Of a stretch of 64,000 bases of DNA, positions 48,764-57,455 are shown in pieces; the first letter of the stretch is position 1, and every line of letters starts with the position of its first letter. The DNA comes from Halopseudomonas salegens (GTDB taxonomy: Bacteria; Pseudomonadota; Gammaproteobacteria; Pseudomonadales; Pseudomonadaceae). The notes under the pieces are model-generated. The model searched no databases and was not told the origin of the DNA. It saw only the letters and a program-made list of their open reading frames with translations. The DNA lies in assembly GCF_900105655.1 (NCBI RefSeq), contig NZ_LT629787.1, forward strand, positions 434,001 through 498,000, given 5' to 3'. The position numbers and the translations under genes are program-made.

Positions 48764-49543
48764 ATGACAAGTACAACACGAGACAAGCCCATGCAGCAGC
48801 CGGAATCCGAGCACGTGTTCTATCGACGAGTGCTCTTTGATGTCAGCGCTACGGAGTGCCGCATTGCCATGGAGGACGAGCATCATTATTTCGTCATCCA
48901 TCTGGGGCACGACGGTGAGCATATTACCTCCTTGACCAGCGCCGCCCTGCGCACGCCCTGGTCCATCTGCCCGCAGGCCGAACGGCGTTTGCAGGACTTT
49001 GTCGGCCAGCCGCTGCGCGAGCGTATCGCGGTCAGCCTGGATGCTATCGACGGCAAGCAGCAGTGCACCCACCAGTACGACCTGTTGATGGTTGCCCTGT
49101 CACAGGCCCGGCGCCCCGGGCGACGCGAGTATCTGTGCAAGGTCACCGGCGCCATGTATGAATACCGCCATGCGCAGCTCTGGCTGAATGGCGAGCAACT
49201 GCTCGACTGGCATCTGAAAGCCACGCAGATCGACAGTGAAGATGTGTTTGACCAGCGCGATCTGCGCACTGTCATGGGCTGGGCCGATGAGGCGCTGGAT
49301 GACCAGACCCTGGAAGCACTTTACGTCATGCGCCGTGCGGTGATGGTTGCCGCTGCCAAGGGCGTCAACCTGGACCTGATCAGTGATGCCGGCAAACTGA
49401 TGAAGCGGCAGGCAGGTGCTTGTTTTGCCTTCCAGCCGGAGCGCGCGGACAGCGCCATGCGCATGATCGGCAGCACGCGTACCGATGTGCGTCACCCGGG
49501 TAACTTACTCGCCGAATACGGCCCGCCGGTGGTCAATGTCTGA
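48764..49543 (+). CDS. DUF2889 family protein
   Basis: This 259-residue protein is unknown in function. TPWSICPQAERRLQDFVG and QCTHQYDLLMVALSQA match the conserved Cys and C-T-H features of DUF2889. The C-terminal third has no recognised domain. No signal peptide or membrane segment is visible, so it is likely cytoplasmic. No strong ribosome site precedes the ATG at 48764; an in-frame ATG at 48791 is equally possible. Its stop overlaps the next gene by 8 bases. Confidence 0.8.
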   Translation: MTSTTRDKPMQQPESEHVFYRRVLFDVSATECRIAMEDEHHYFVIHLGHDGEHITSLTSAALRTPWSICPQAERRLQDFVGQPLRERIAVSLDAIDGKQQCTHQYDLLMVALSQARRPGRREYLCKVTGAMYEYRHAQLWLNGEQLLDWHLKATQIDSEDVFDQRDLRTVMGWADEALDDQTLEALYVMRRAVMVAAAKGVNLDLISDAGKLMKRQAGACFAFQPERADSAMRMIGSTRTDVRHPGNLLAEYGPPVVNV

Positions 49544-50063
49544 GATTCCTTTGCATATGCCTGAAGGCATTACGGAGCAGCATGCCCTGGGCCAGGTTCA
49601 GCTGGACCAGCCGCATGACTGGCAGCTGGTCAGCGATCAGGTCATGGGCGGGCGTTCGCAGGGGCGCCTTGAGTTGCAGGAGCGCAACGGTCAGCCCTGC
49701 GTCTGCCTGGGTGGCGTGATCAGCCTGGATAACAATGGCGGCTTTGTGCAGATCAAGACACTGCTGCCGTCAGGGGTCAATGCCGGCAGGTATCGCGGGA
49801 TCTATATCCAGATGCTGGGCAGCGGTCACGCCGTTGACCTGCGTCTGAAGACGACCGCACTGCAGCACCCCTGGCAGTCGTTTCGCATGGCCATTCAGCC
49901 GCGGGAGCAGTGGCAGACCTGGTGGTTGCCCTTCAGTGATTTTCAGCCGCATCGCACTGACGCCAGGTTTGACCCGGCGCAGCTACGCAGTCTGGGCGTT
50001 GTCGCCATCGGCGAAGAGATGCGCGTGGATGTGTGTGTGGCGGCCTGGGGGCTGTATCGCTAG
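49536..50063 (+). CDS. CIA30 family protein (NADH dehydrogenase intermediate-associated fold)
   Basis: This 175-residue protein has the CIA30 galactose-binding-like beta sandwich, recognised by WQLVSDQVMGGRSQGRLEL at the N-terminus and WQTWWLPFSDFQP later. The eukaryotic relative is a complex I assembly factor, while bacterial members are uncharacterised. The ATG at 49536 overlaps the DUF2889 gene by 8 bases. The stop codon TAG is formed partly by the first base of an inserted 156-bp element. Removing the insertion restores TAA at the same codon, so the protein is unchanged. Confidence 0.85.
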   Translation: MSEIPLHMPEGITEQHALGQVQLDQPHDWQLVSDQVMGGRSQGRLELQERNGQPCVCLGGVISLDNNGGFVQIKTLLPSGVNAGRYRGIYIQMLGSGHAVDLRLKTTALQHPWQSFRMAIQPREQWQTWWLPFSDFQPHRTDARFDPAQLRSLGVVAIGEEMRVDVCVAAWGLYR

Positions 50064-50218
50064 GAGCCTCTGAAAAACTACCTGCGTTGTCGCAGCGGCG
50101 TTAAAAACATCCTCGTGCGCGAGTCCGATCAAAATGCTCATTTACAACGCGTAAACTGCGCTTGTTCGGCTGTTTTTGCCTTGCTGCGCCTGCCTCGCCT
50201 ACGTTTTTTAGAGGCTCC
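50063..50218. mobile_element. 156-bp MITE-like element with 3-bp CTA target duplications
   Basis: The element begins GGAGCCTCTGAAAAAC and ends GTTTTTTAGAGGCTCC, giving terminal inverted repeats of about 16 bases with one mismatch. Its body is a loose palindrome and carries no open frame of substance. CTA occurs on both sides (50060-50062, 50219-50221), and the reconstructed empty site is CTAA. This resembles the target preference of IS5-family transposases. It fills the gap between two convergent genes whose stop codons would otherwise be two bases apart. No transposase is in the window. Confidence 0.75.
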
Positions 50219-50224
50219 CTAATT

Positions 50225-51061
50225 TCAGGTGCGTTCGATACGATCCGGCAGAATGCGAATCTGGCCCTGCTTCATCAGCCCGCCAATGGCTTTCTTGAAG
50301 TTGCTCTTGCTGACCCCGAACTGGCGGCTGATCGCTTCCGGCGGGCTCTTGTCACTCAGGCCGAGTACCCCGGCATTGGCGTCCAGATGCTGCAGGATTT
50401 GCGCTTGCAAGGCATCGGCTGCCGCCTCGCCAATGGGTTGCAGGGTCAGGTTGATCTTGCCGTCCGGGCGTAATTCACGAATATAGCCCTGCTCGTGCTT
50501 GCCCTTGCGCAGAAACTTGAACGCTTCGTTCTTGTGGATCAGGCCCCAGTGCTGGCCATTGATGATGGCCTTGAAGCCCAGATCGGTCTGTTCCACGACC
50601 AGCAAATCCACCGCCTCTCCGACCTTGTAGGTAGCGGGCTGGTGATCCAGGTGGCGGTCCAGCTTGGCGGTTGCGGTAATCCGCCGCGTGTGCCGGTCCA
50701 GATAGAGAAAGACCACCACATAATCGCCAGTGCTCAGCGGTTTTTTGGATTCGGAGTAGGGCAGTAGCAAATCTTTCGGCAGGCCCCAGTCGAGGAAAAT
50801 ACCCGCCTGGTTGCTGTCGATGACTTTCAGGCTGGCAAACTCGCCGACCATGGCCTTGGGCGTTTCCGTGGTGGCGATCAGCTTGTCGCTGCTGTCCAGG
50901 TAGATAAACACATTCAGCCAGTCGCCGGCTTCGGTGGGCGTATCTTTGGGGATGTAGCGGTTGGGCAACAGAATCTCGCCATCAGTACCGCCATCCAGAT
51001 AGAGACCGAAGTCGGTATGTTTAAGGACTTCAAGACTGTTGTAACGCCCAATGGCTGCCAT
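50225..51061 (-). CDS. CvfB-like S1-domain RNA-binding protein
   Basis: This 278-residue protein has tandem S1-like OB folds (from residue 1; GLYLDGGTDGEILLPNRYIP) and a C-terminal winged helix (KSPPEAISRQFGVSKSNFKKAIGGLMKQGQI). Both are typical of the CvfB/YitL family, which affects virulence-factor and RNA metabolism in firmicutes. The ATG at 51061 gives the standard length; a longer open frame upstream is not conserved-looking. Its stop is six bases from the MITE-like element. Confidence 0.88.
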   Translation of the reverse strand: MAAIGRYNSLEVLKHTDFGLYLDGGTDGEILLPNRYIPKDTPTEAGDWLNVFIYLDSSDKLIATTETPKAMVGEFASLKVIDSNQAGIFLDWGLPKDLLLPYSESKKPLSTGDYVVVFLYLDRHTRRITATAKLDRHLDHQPATYKVGEAVDLLVVEQTDLGFKAIINGQHWGLIHKNEAFKFLRKGKHEQGYIRELRPDGKINLTLQPIGEAAADALQAQILQHLDANAGVLGLSDKSPPEAISRQFGVSKSNFKKAIGGLMKQGQIRILPDRIERT

Positions 51062-51188
51062 GCGATAAACCCTGTGATTACGATGACGGCCATTGTAGCA
51101 GCAGTCTTGCCTGCTGCCGCTGCCCACAGTGGCAACACTCGCCCCGAGTCCGGCATACTGCCGGTCCCTATCTGCCGGTTGCCTTGCC

Positions 51189-51875
51189 ATGAAACGCCAT
51201 ATCCTGCTCGATACCGCCCCGATTCCTGATCAGGCTGAAGCCCTGTGCCTGTTCGAGTATGGCGAGGACTTTGTGATCAAGCTGCAGAGTGGCAAGGGTG
51301 GGCAGTTGATGAACAGCCGCATGCATGGTTCGGAAGATGCGCTGGCGGCGATACCTTGCAGCAAGGTCGCTGGCCGGCCTGCTGCGCGGGTGCTGATCGG
51401 TGGATTGGGTATGGGCTTTACCCTGGCGGCGGCACTGAAAGCGCTGGGGCCGGATGCCGAGGTGCTGGTGGCCGAGCTGGTGCCCGGCGTGATCGAGTGG
51501 AACCGGGGCGCCCTGGGTGCCAAGGCCGGATTCCCGTTGCAGGACAAGCGCACGCAGGTGCATAACGACGATGTTGCCAGGCTGCTGCAAAGTGACGCTC
51601 AAGGTTTCGATGCCATCATGCTGGATGTGGATAACGGCCCCGAGGGTCTGACGCACAGCAACAACAACTGGCTCTACTCGCTGCCCGGGTTGACCGCCTG
51701 CGCCCGCGCCTTGCGGCCCAAGGGGCAGCTGGCCATCTGGTCCGCCACGGCTGATCGTCCGTTTACCAATCGCCTGGCCAAAGCGGGCTTTGCCGTCAAA
51801 GAGGAGCAGGTGTATGCCCATGGCAACCGAGGCGCCCGGCATACTATCTGGATGTGTACCCTGACCGGGGGCTGA
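51189..51875 (+). CDS. Spermidine-synthase-like methyltransferase-fold protein
   Basis: This 228-residue protein has a Rossmann fold of the polyamine synthase/methyltransferase type. The nucleotide loop is LIGGLGMGFTLAAAL, an acidic residue ends the second strand (VLVAELVPGVIEWNR), and IMLDVDNGPEGLTH lies where catalytic residues sit. It lacks the N-terminal beta hairpin domain of true spermidine synthases, so polyamine synthesis is doubtful. It is divergent from the CvfB-like gene. Confidence 0.8.
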   Translation: MKRHILLDTAPIPDQAEALCLFEYGEDFVIKLQSGKGGQLMNSRMHGSEDALAAIPCSKVAGRPAARVLIGGLGMGFTLAAALKALGPDAEVLVAELVPGVIEWNRGALGAKAGFPLQDKRTQVHNDDVARLLQSDAQGFDAIMLDVDNGPEGLTHSNNNWLYSLPGLTACARALRPKGQLAIWSATADRPFTNRLAKAGFAVKEEQVYAHGNRGARHTIWMCTLTGG

Positions 51876-51915
51876 AGCGCTACACTCTGGGTAATCGACA
51901 CGCGCGGAGATGGCT

Positions 51916-52245
51916 ATGGGCAACAATGACAACCGGCAGGCCAGGGAGCAGGGCTACCGCGAGAAAGCACTGAAAATGTACCCCTGGATTTGTGGACGTT
52001 GCGCCCGCGAGTTCAGTGGCAAGCGATTGAGCGAGCTGACTGTGCACCACCGCGACCACAATCACGACAACAATCCGGAAGACGGCTCCAACTGGGAGCT
52101 GTTATGCCTGTATTGTCACGATAACGAGCACTCGCGCTATACCGATCAGCAGTACTTCACCGACGCATCCACCGCCAGCCCCAAAAGCAAGCAAGCGACA
52201 CACAAGGGGCTGGAAGGGTTGGCAGCGTTGTTGGGCAAGGAATAA
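51916..52245 (+). CDS. yajD: YajD-like HNH nuclease
   Basis: This 109-residue HNH protein has two zinc-type Cys pairs (CGRCAREF and CLYCHDNEH) and the catalytic core LTVHHRDHNHDNNPEDGSNW. YajD-like proteins are common chromosomal HNH nucleases of unknown target. GGAG lies seven bases before the ATG at 51916, favouring it over the ATG two codons earlier. There is no sign of a restriction or toxin context. Confidence 0.85.
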   Translation: MGNNDNRQAREQGYREKALKMYPWICGRCAREFSGKRLSELTVHHRDHNHDNNPEDGSNWELLCLYCHDNEHSRYTDQQYFTDASTASPKSKQATHKGLEGLAALLGKE

Positions 52246-52286
52246 GGGGCGAGGAGTAGTACGACGCCTTCGGAGTCCTGCTCCAG

Positions 52287-53327
52287 CTACTGCTCGAAAG
52301 CGCGGATACGCTCCTTGGTTGGCGGGTGTGTGGAAAGAAAGTCGGTTATCGAGCCGTCCTCAGGTGCTTCACTGTCCAGCCGCCGCATGATATTGGCAAA
52401 ATGCACTGGCGCCAGTTCCTGCTCCTGCATGAACGCCAAGGCAAAGGCATCTGCTTCACGCTCCATAGCCCGTGAATAGCTCAGGTTGGCGATTAACGCA
52501 GGCAGACCAGTGGACAGATCGGAAGCAGATGACAGGTCGCCACTGATCGCAAACATCAACCACAGGGCCATCGAGCTCTGTATCGCACTGCGCAGACCGT
52601 CTCGATGCACCACATGAGCCACCTCATGGGCGAGAATGGCGATCAGCTCTTCATCCTCTTCGGCCAGTTCGATCAAGTCGTCGGTGAACACCATGATGCC
52701 ACCGGGCAGCGCAAAGGCATTGGCGCCCAGGCTTTCACTTTTCCGGAACAGCAGCGTCAGGGGCCGATCCGGGTAGCGCTCTGCGAAGGCGTCAAGATAG
52801 GGCTGGAAAGCAGTGCGAACCGCCATGAGACGTGCCTCACCCAGCTCACTTGGCGAGGTATAGACACGCTCAAGGGTGGCCAGTGTCTGCTCGCCCATTT
52901 TTGCCTCAATACCCGCCGGCACCTGATGGGCAATCACGCCGGAGATCCATGGAATTCCATAGACCAGGCTGCCCGCGATCATGGCCAGTATTACTACGGT
53001 ACTGACCAGAATAAGTCGCAGGCTACCTTCCAGACGCCTTACCGGGTTGCCGGATCCACGCACCTTGAGATCAGTCGCCAGGCGCATCAGTCCAGCCTGG
53101 TCAGGCGTTTCAAACACGCCGCCATCGTCGAGATTCAGGTAGCTGCGCGCCTGACCCACCTGGACACCCAGGTTCAGCTCAGAGATGCTCAAGGTCCGGG
53201 CCTGATCGGCATAGGAGAGGCACAGGGCCTCTCCTTGGCGACTTAAGCGGGCGGCTTGACCCCGGCTGCTTTGACCATCGAAAAACAGTCCTGTCAGTTC
53301 TACCTCAGACGAATGAGATACCGACAT
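52287..53327 (-). CDS. M48 family membrane metalloprotease
   Basis: This 346-residue zinc protease has an N-terminal cytoplasmic region, one or two membrane segments (about 105-130), and a catalytic domain with HEVAHVVHRDG. The third ligand Glu is likely in SRAMEREADAFAL. This is the HtpX/BepA/Oma1-like M48 fold. GGAGAGG precedes the ATG at 53327, which overlaps the end of the upstream YjgN-like gene by 23 bases. The pair is therefore an operon, and this pairing is common in proteobacteria. The substrate is unknown; envelope protein quality control is plausible. Confidence 0.9.
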   Translation of the reverse strand: MSVSHSSEVELTGLFFDGQSSRGQAARLSRQGEALCLSYADQARTLSISELNLGVQVGQARSYLNLDDGGVFETPDQAGLMRLATDLKVRGSGNPVRRLEGSLRLILVSTVVILAMIAGSLVYGIPWISGVIAHQVPAGIEAKMGEQTLATLERVYTSPSELGEARLMAVRTAFQPYLDAFAERYPDRPLTLLFRKSESLGANAFALPGGIMVFTDDLIELAEEDEELIAILAHEVAHVVHRDGLRSAIQSSMALWLMFAISGDLSSASDLSTGLPALIANLSYSRAMEREADAFALAFMQEQELAPVHFANIMRRLDSEAPEDGSITDFLSTHPPTKERIRAFEQ

Positions 53328-54717
53328 CGAAGGCCTCTCCAAGCTCCTGGCCCATGGCACCGGTGCTTTTTGTTTGGGCAGCAATGAAATGGTCAAGATC
53401 ACCGTTGATTTCAAGTTGGGTACAGCTGGCCTTGTAGCGCGCCATGCGTACCTTGGCCCAGGGTGTGAAGAGTCCCAGCGTCAGCACAATCAAAAGGCTG
53501 TTGCTCAAGAAAATCCAGACGATCCGACGCTTGCCCAAATTCGAACTCAACGCATGCGATTCCAGCCTGGTCGCGCTGAGAACCAGATTGGTCAGCCCGG
53601 CCATGAAATAACCGAACAACACCAGATAACCAACCATCAAGATCGGAAAAGACAGCCACACAGCTACGAGGCCGGACAGCATACTGAGAACCGCAAAGCC
53701 GACACCAATAAGCACCAGCTTGATAAAAAACAGGAATAAATCGCTCACCTTGGCATCAAAATGAAAGGGCGTAGTGCCGAAATAAGCATTATTGATGCGC
53801 CAGGATTGAGACTTGTACACACTCAGCGGCGCAGCCAGGAACAAGGTCAGCAAACTTACCAGAGGCCAGACAAAGAGCACCATGCATGCGCCTCCGTAGC
53901 TACCCTTGAAGTCAAATCGAATATTGCGCCATGCGCTGTTGATGGCGTGAAATTTGAGGCTGCGTGTCACGATCCAGGGCAAGACTGGAATAAACAACAA
54001 TGCCAGAATTATGCTGAAAACCTCGAAGAAAGAGGAAACAATAAGCCAGACAATGACCGCAGCGACTGCCACCAGACGGCCACGGAAAATAACCCAGGGG
54101 TCCGCCAGATACTGAAAGCTGCTGCCATCCAGTTCCGTATGCCCATAAAAATATTGAGCATTTCGGACCTTGGCCCAGGGCGCATACAAGCCGAGCGTGA
54201 CTACCATAAGCAGGATGTTGACGATCCAGATGCCGAAATATTCGGCACCGTTACCGGTAAACCTGAATGGCTCGAGCCTGCGATCAGCTACTGCGGCACT
54301 CTGTTGTTGCTCGCTGGTATCGTGCGCACTTACGCGATCAGACTCGTCAGCTGTAGCGCTGCTGTCGACTGCAGCAGGGACGGAAGCGGCTTCAGGCTGA
54401 GTGTGCCAGGTGCCGGGGGACTCGTCCTGTTTGGCTACTTTGGCCGCCTGCGTCAGATCCTGATCATCCTCTGCAGGCGTCAGTGACAACGCCAGCTCAA
54501 TATCGACTTCCAACCCGGCTTCGTGCAAGCGCTGTTGATATCGAACTGCCTGCTCGCGGCTCAGTTTGCTCTTGATGGTCGCTGGTTTCTGATCTGCAAG
54601 CCTGCGCGCTTGGGCTTCGCTCATACCCAGCTTGACCAGGTTGGCGTATACATTGTCAGCCGTCGAGCCCTCAACGAGGTGCCCGGAGAAGTAAACTCGG
54701 TAATTATCGGTGCTCAT
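53305..54717 (-). CDS. YjgN-like DUF898 membrane protein
   Basis: This 470-residue inner-membrane protein carries DUF898 repeats, each with the recurring LGLYAPWAKVRNAQYFYGHT or LGLFTPWAKVRMARYKA pattern and several membrane segments (about residues 165-430). The N-terminal 75 residues form a small soluble domain (VYFSGHLVEGSTADNVYANL), followed by an Ala/Ser/Glu-rich linker. The function is unknown. It is translationally linked to the M48 protease gene downstream, suggesting a shared envelope role. Confidence 0.88.
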   Translation of the reverse strand: MSTDNYRVYFSGHLVEGSTADNVYANLVKLGMSEAQARRLADQKPATIKSKLSREQAVRYQQRLHEAGLEVDIELALSLTPAEDDQDLTQAAKVAKQDESPGTWHTQPEAASVPAAVDSSATADESDRVSAHDTSEQQQSAAVADRRLEPFRFTGNGAEYFGIWIVNILLMVVTLGLYAPWAKVRNAQYFYGHTELDGSSFQYLADPWVIFRGRLVAVAAVIVWLIVSSFFEVFSIILALLFIPVLPWIVTRSLKFHAINSAWRNIRFDFKGSYGGACMVLFVWPLVSLLTLFLAAPLSVYKSQSWRINNAYFGTTPFHFDAKVSDLFLFFIKLVLIGVGFAVLSMLSGLVAVWLSFPILMVGYLVLFGYFMAGLTNLVLSATRLESHALSSNLGKRRIVWIFLSNSLLIVLTLGLFTPWAKVRMARYKASCTQLEINGDLDHFIAAQTKSTGAMGQELGEAFDVGISFV

Positions 54718-55143
54718 TCGTTACCATCCGTTGGATTAGGTTACTGCTCACCTGTCCCTGTGATGACCCTTATAAGCTATCAGGATAAGCGCGCAGCCGA
54801 TTATTCAAACAGCGCAGACAGACAATTTCAACTGAATATTTCCGCCAGGTTCATTTGCGGGGCTATTGTCGGTATTGCTGCCAGCCTCTCGGCCATTCCA
54901 GCGCATCCAGGTGGTGCCGGGGGCGCGCAAATGCGCACAGGCAACATTCAGGTCTGCCTGAGAGCTGCTCGGTAAACTCTGCGTTTTGGCACACTGGAAG
55001 GTGATGAGGTCATTAACGGGAAGAGGATGGCTCAAGCCTTGAGGCTACAATGTCCGCATCAAAAGGCGGCTTTCCGTGGGTGAAATCGATTCGATAAGCC
55101 CCAATGAGGATCAGGTCGCTTGTTCTCAACAGAGGAAATGACT
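54718..55143. other. Intergenic region without a recognisable gene
   Basis: These 426 bases separate the YjgN-like gene from the DUF1801 gene on the opposite strand. Short open frames on both strands lack ribosome sites and family resemblance. No strong dyad, repeat or RNA structure was seen. It presumably holds the two divergent promoters. Confidence 0.6.
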
Positions 55144-55494
55144 ATGCCATGTGAGCGAGTCGAGACGTTGCTGGAAGATATTCGTCAGTTGAGCGAGGAA
55201 CGCTACGCCATCGCTCATACAGTCCGTGAGCTGGTCATGTCAGTTGACCCCGGTGTTTCCGAGGAGGTCAAGTATGGCGGTATTCTTTTCTCTGTCGGTT
55301 CACCATTCTGCGGGGTTTTTTCCTATGCTCAGCACGTCTCGCTCGAGCTGAGCGAAGGAGCGAGATTGACCGATCCTTTCGGAGTCCTGGAAGGCGGCGG
55401 CAAGCATCGTCGACACATCAAGTTGCGGGCGGCGACGGATATAACCGACAAGCATGTGTTCGAGTATATCTCCGCCGCCTATGCCGTAGCCTAG
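55144..55494 (+). CDS. DUF1801 family protein
   Basis: This small 116-residue protein has the DUF1801 pattern: ELVMSVDPGVSEEVKYGGILF followed by an aromatic-rich strand and KHRRHIKLRAATDI. Family structures show a compact alpha/beta fold with no agreed function. AGAGGA lies eight bases before the ATG at 55144; the ATG two codons earlier is too close to that site. It seems to be a single gene, convergent with the MBL-fold gene. Confidence 0.82.
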   Translation: MPCERVETLLEDIRQLSEERYAIAHTVRELVMSVDPGVSEEVKYGGILFSVGSPFCGVFSYAQHVSLELSEGARLTDPFGVLEGGGKHRRHIKLRAATDITDKHVFEYISAAYAVA

Positions 55495-55510
55495 CTTCCC
55501 AATCCTTCAA

Positions 55511-56278
55511 CTAAAGCACCAGAGTCTCTCCGTCATCTGGAACCAGCAAGCGCTCTCCTATGGCCTGATTTTGCTGTAAAGCCATCAATTGCTCACGAGT
55601 AACTGGGCAGTGATCAAGCGCTTCCAGGTGATTGGCAACAATCAGACCATTACTGATGGCGGCTACGGCCTGTACATCGTTAACACCCATTATTACCTCA
55701 TCGCCGAGATCAAAGCGTGCACCCCCGGCTGGCAACACACAAATATCAGGTTGCTGTTCAGCGATGAAATCCTTTATGTGACTCGTCAATATGGTATCCC
55801 CCGCGAGGTAGAGCGATGGCTCTCCCGGAAATTGCAAATAATAGCCATGGCCGTGGGCCATTAATGTTCCAACCAGGCCGGTACCATGCTGACAGGGAAT
55901 GGGTGTGACCTGCCCTGACAGAAATCCTTGCCGAGTTGTTGTCAGTGGTTGCACCACCAACCCTTTCTTTTGGAGAAAATCGGCATCTTCGGGCATGCAG
56001 AAAACCGGCGTTTTTCGCTCTCTCAGCCATTTGGTTCCCGCGCGGTCCAGATGGTCGAAATGACCTTTCTGACAGTGGGTAATCAAGGCGTGGGTGGCTG
56101 TCGATAGTATTGATTCGCTATTGACGGGCATGCTGACCAGCGGGTTTCTTCGCCGGGTTCTGGTCGCGTATTTCAGAGGTGGAATAGAGCCTTTGGCAGC
56201 CAGCATCGGATCGACCAGGATGCGGTAGTCACCGACGGCAACCAGTATCGTGGCGTTTCGTAATTGGGTAATTTTCAT
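55511..56278 (-). CDS. MBL-fold metallo-hydrolase (UlaG/RomA-like)
   Basis: This 255-residue metallo-beta-lactamase-fold hydrolase opens with ITQLRNATILVAVGDYRILVDP, as in the UlaG-like group. The metal site reads THCQKGHFDHLD, with two extra residues compared with the common HxHxDH spacing. A further His lies in PIPCQHGTG and an Asp in LYLAGDTIL. It is divergent from a GlxA-type regulator gene 99 bases away, which may control it. The substrate is unknown. Confidence 0.87.
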   Translation of the reverse strand: MKITQLRNATILVAVGDYRILVDPMLAAKGSIPPLKYATRTRRRNPLVSMPVNSESILSTATHALITHCQKGHFDHLDRAGTKWLRERKTPVFCMPEDADFLQKKGLVVQPLTTTRQGFLSGQVTPIPCQHGTGLVGTLMAHGHGYYLQFPGEPSLYLAGDTILTSHIKDFIAEQQPDICVLPAGGARFDLGDEVIMGVNDVQAVAAISNGLIVANHLEALDHCPVTREQLMALQQNQAIGERLLVPDDGETLVL

Positions 56279-56377
56279 AGCATTCTCCTCTCGGCGAGGT
56301 TGCTATTGTGCGGACGCTTGCCAATCGCTACAGTGGCGTATATTGACATTATTAGTGCAATTTACGCCAAGGAGCCG

Positions 56378-57313
56378 ATGAATATTGGTCTAGTGGTTTA
56401 TCCAGACTGTTTGCTGGCGGGCCTGCTTGCGTTCTCGGACTTGCTGTTGGCAGCCAACTTGCGCGCGGACCGTCGACACTTCTCATTTTCCTGGTTGAGT
56501 GAGCAGGGAGGAGATGTCGACACTGCCAAGGGTATAAGTCTGCAGACTGAAAAACTGGCAGAAGCTTCAGTTGACGCTGTGCTGGTCCCCGGAGCCTGGC
56601 GCGACGGGGAAGCAGCGCTTGCGCCAAGTGACAAGGATCTGGTGCAAGCGCTCAGAAGCCTGCCGCGGACGACGCGCTACTGGAGTTACTGCACGGGCGT
56701 GATTCTGGTCGCTAGTGCAGGGCGCCTGGATGGATCGCCAGCAACAACCACCTGGTGGTTGCGTGAACTGGCAGGCCAACAGTTTCCAGCGGTTCAATGG
56801 AAACCGCATGAAACCCTGGTGTATTCCAGCGAAAATGCGACAGCTTCGGGTGTAAACGGATACTTGCCGCTGGCACTCGCGATTCTGGAGGCCGAGTGTG
56901 GTGCCTCAATGGTAGAGGATATCCGCCGGTATATGGTGCTACCACGACCGGAAGGCAGGCAGACACCCTTGCAGGATATTCCTGCTTTGATTCAGCGTGG
57001 CGGATGGTTGAGATCCTTGATCCGGCATATTGAAGCTACACCTGCGAGCGACCTTGCTACCCTGCGTCTTGCCGCTGCGATGAATACCTCAGCCCGTACT
57101 CTGCAGCGTCGGGTTCTTGTAGAAAGCGGTTATTCATGTGGAAAACTGATGCGGTTGGTAAAGCTGAATCAGGTCGGTGAGCAATTGATCACCAGCGCCC
57201 GCTCGGTTGCCGGTATAGCCCATGAGCTTGGTTTTGCCGACGAGTCAAGCCTTCGACGATCATTTCGTCAGGTATCCGGGATGACACCCGGGCAATATCG
57301 CAAGGGTTTGTGA
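56378..57313 (+). CDS. GlxA-type AraC regulator with DJ-1/PfpI domain
   Basis: This 311-residue regulator has an N-terminal DJ-1/PfpI-like domain (about 1-170), with the nucleophile-elbow region YCTGVILVASAGRLDG. A C-terminal AraC DNA-binding domain follows (ARSVAGIAHELGFADESSLRRSF). The ATG at 56378 follows AGGAG. It is divergent from the MBL hydrolase gene and probably controls it. In this group the DJ-1 part is usually a ligand-sensing domain rather than an enzyme. Confidence 0.9.
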   Translation: MNIGLVVYPDCLLAGLLAFSDLLLAANLRADRRHFSFSWLSEQGGDVDTAKGISLQTEKLAEASVDAVLVPGAWRDGEAALAPSDKDLVQALRSLPRTTRYWSYCTGVILVASAGRLDGSPATTTWWLRELAGQQFPAVQWKPHETLVYSSENATASGVNGYLPLALAILEAECGASMVEDIRRYMVLPRPEGRQTPLQDIPALIQRGGWLRSLIRHIEATPASDLATLRLAAAMNTSARTLQRRVLVESGYSCGKLMRLVKLNQVGEQLITSARSVAGIAHELGFADESSLRRSFRQVSGMTPGQYRKGL

Positions 57314-57455
57314 CGAGGTATTGTGGGCTCTGGGTTGATGAATCTAACAGCATTGATGTATCAAGACATCATCGGGGATAAGGCATTGGGTGTCTTGCCC
57401 TGGGCCACTATTTCGCCGAGGCTGAGCCCGGATGCTCAACGTCAAAGGAGAGATC

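Noticed and set aside
54805..55035. 76-codon minus-strand frame in the gap before the DUF1801 gene
   Set aside because: It starts with TTG without a ribosome site, has no family resemblance and lies in promoter space.
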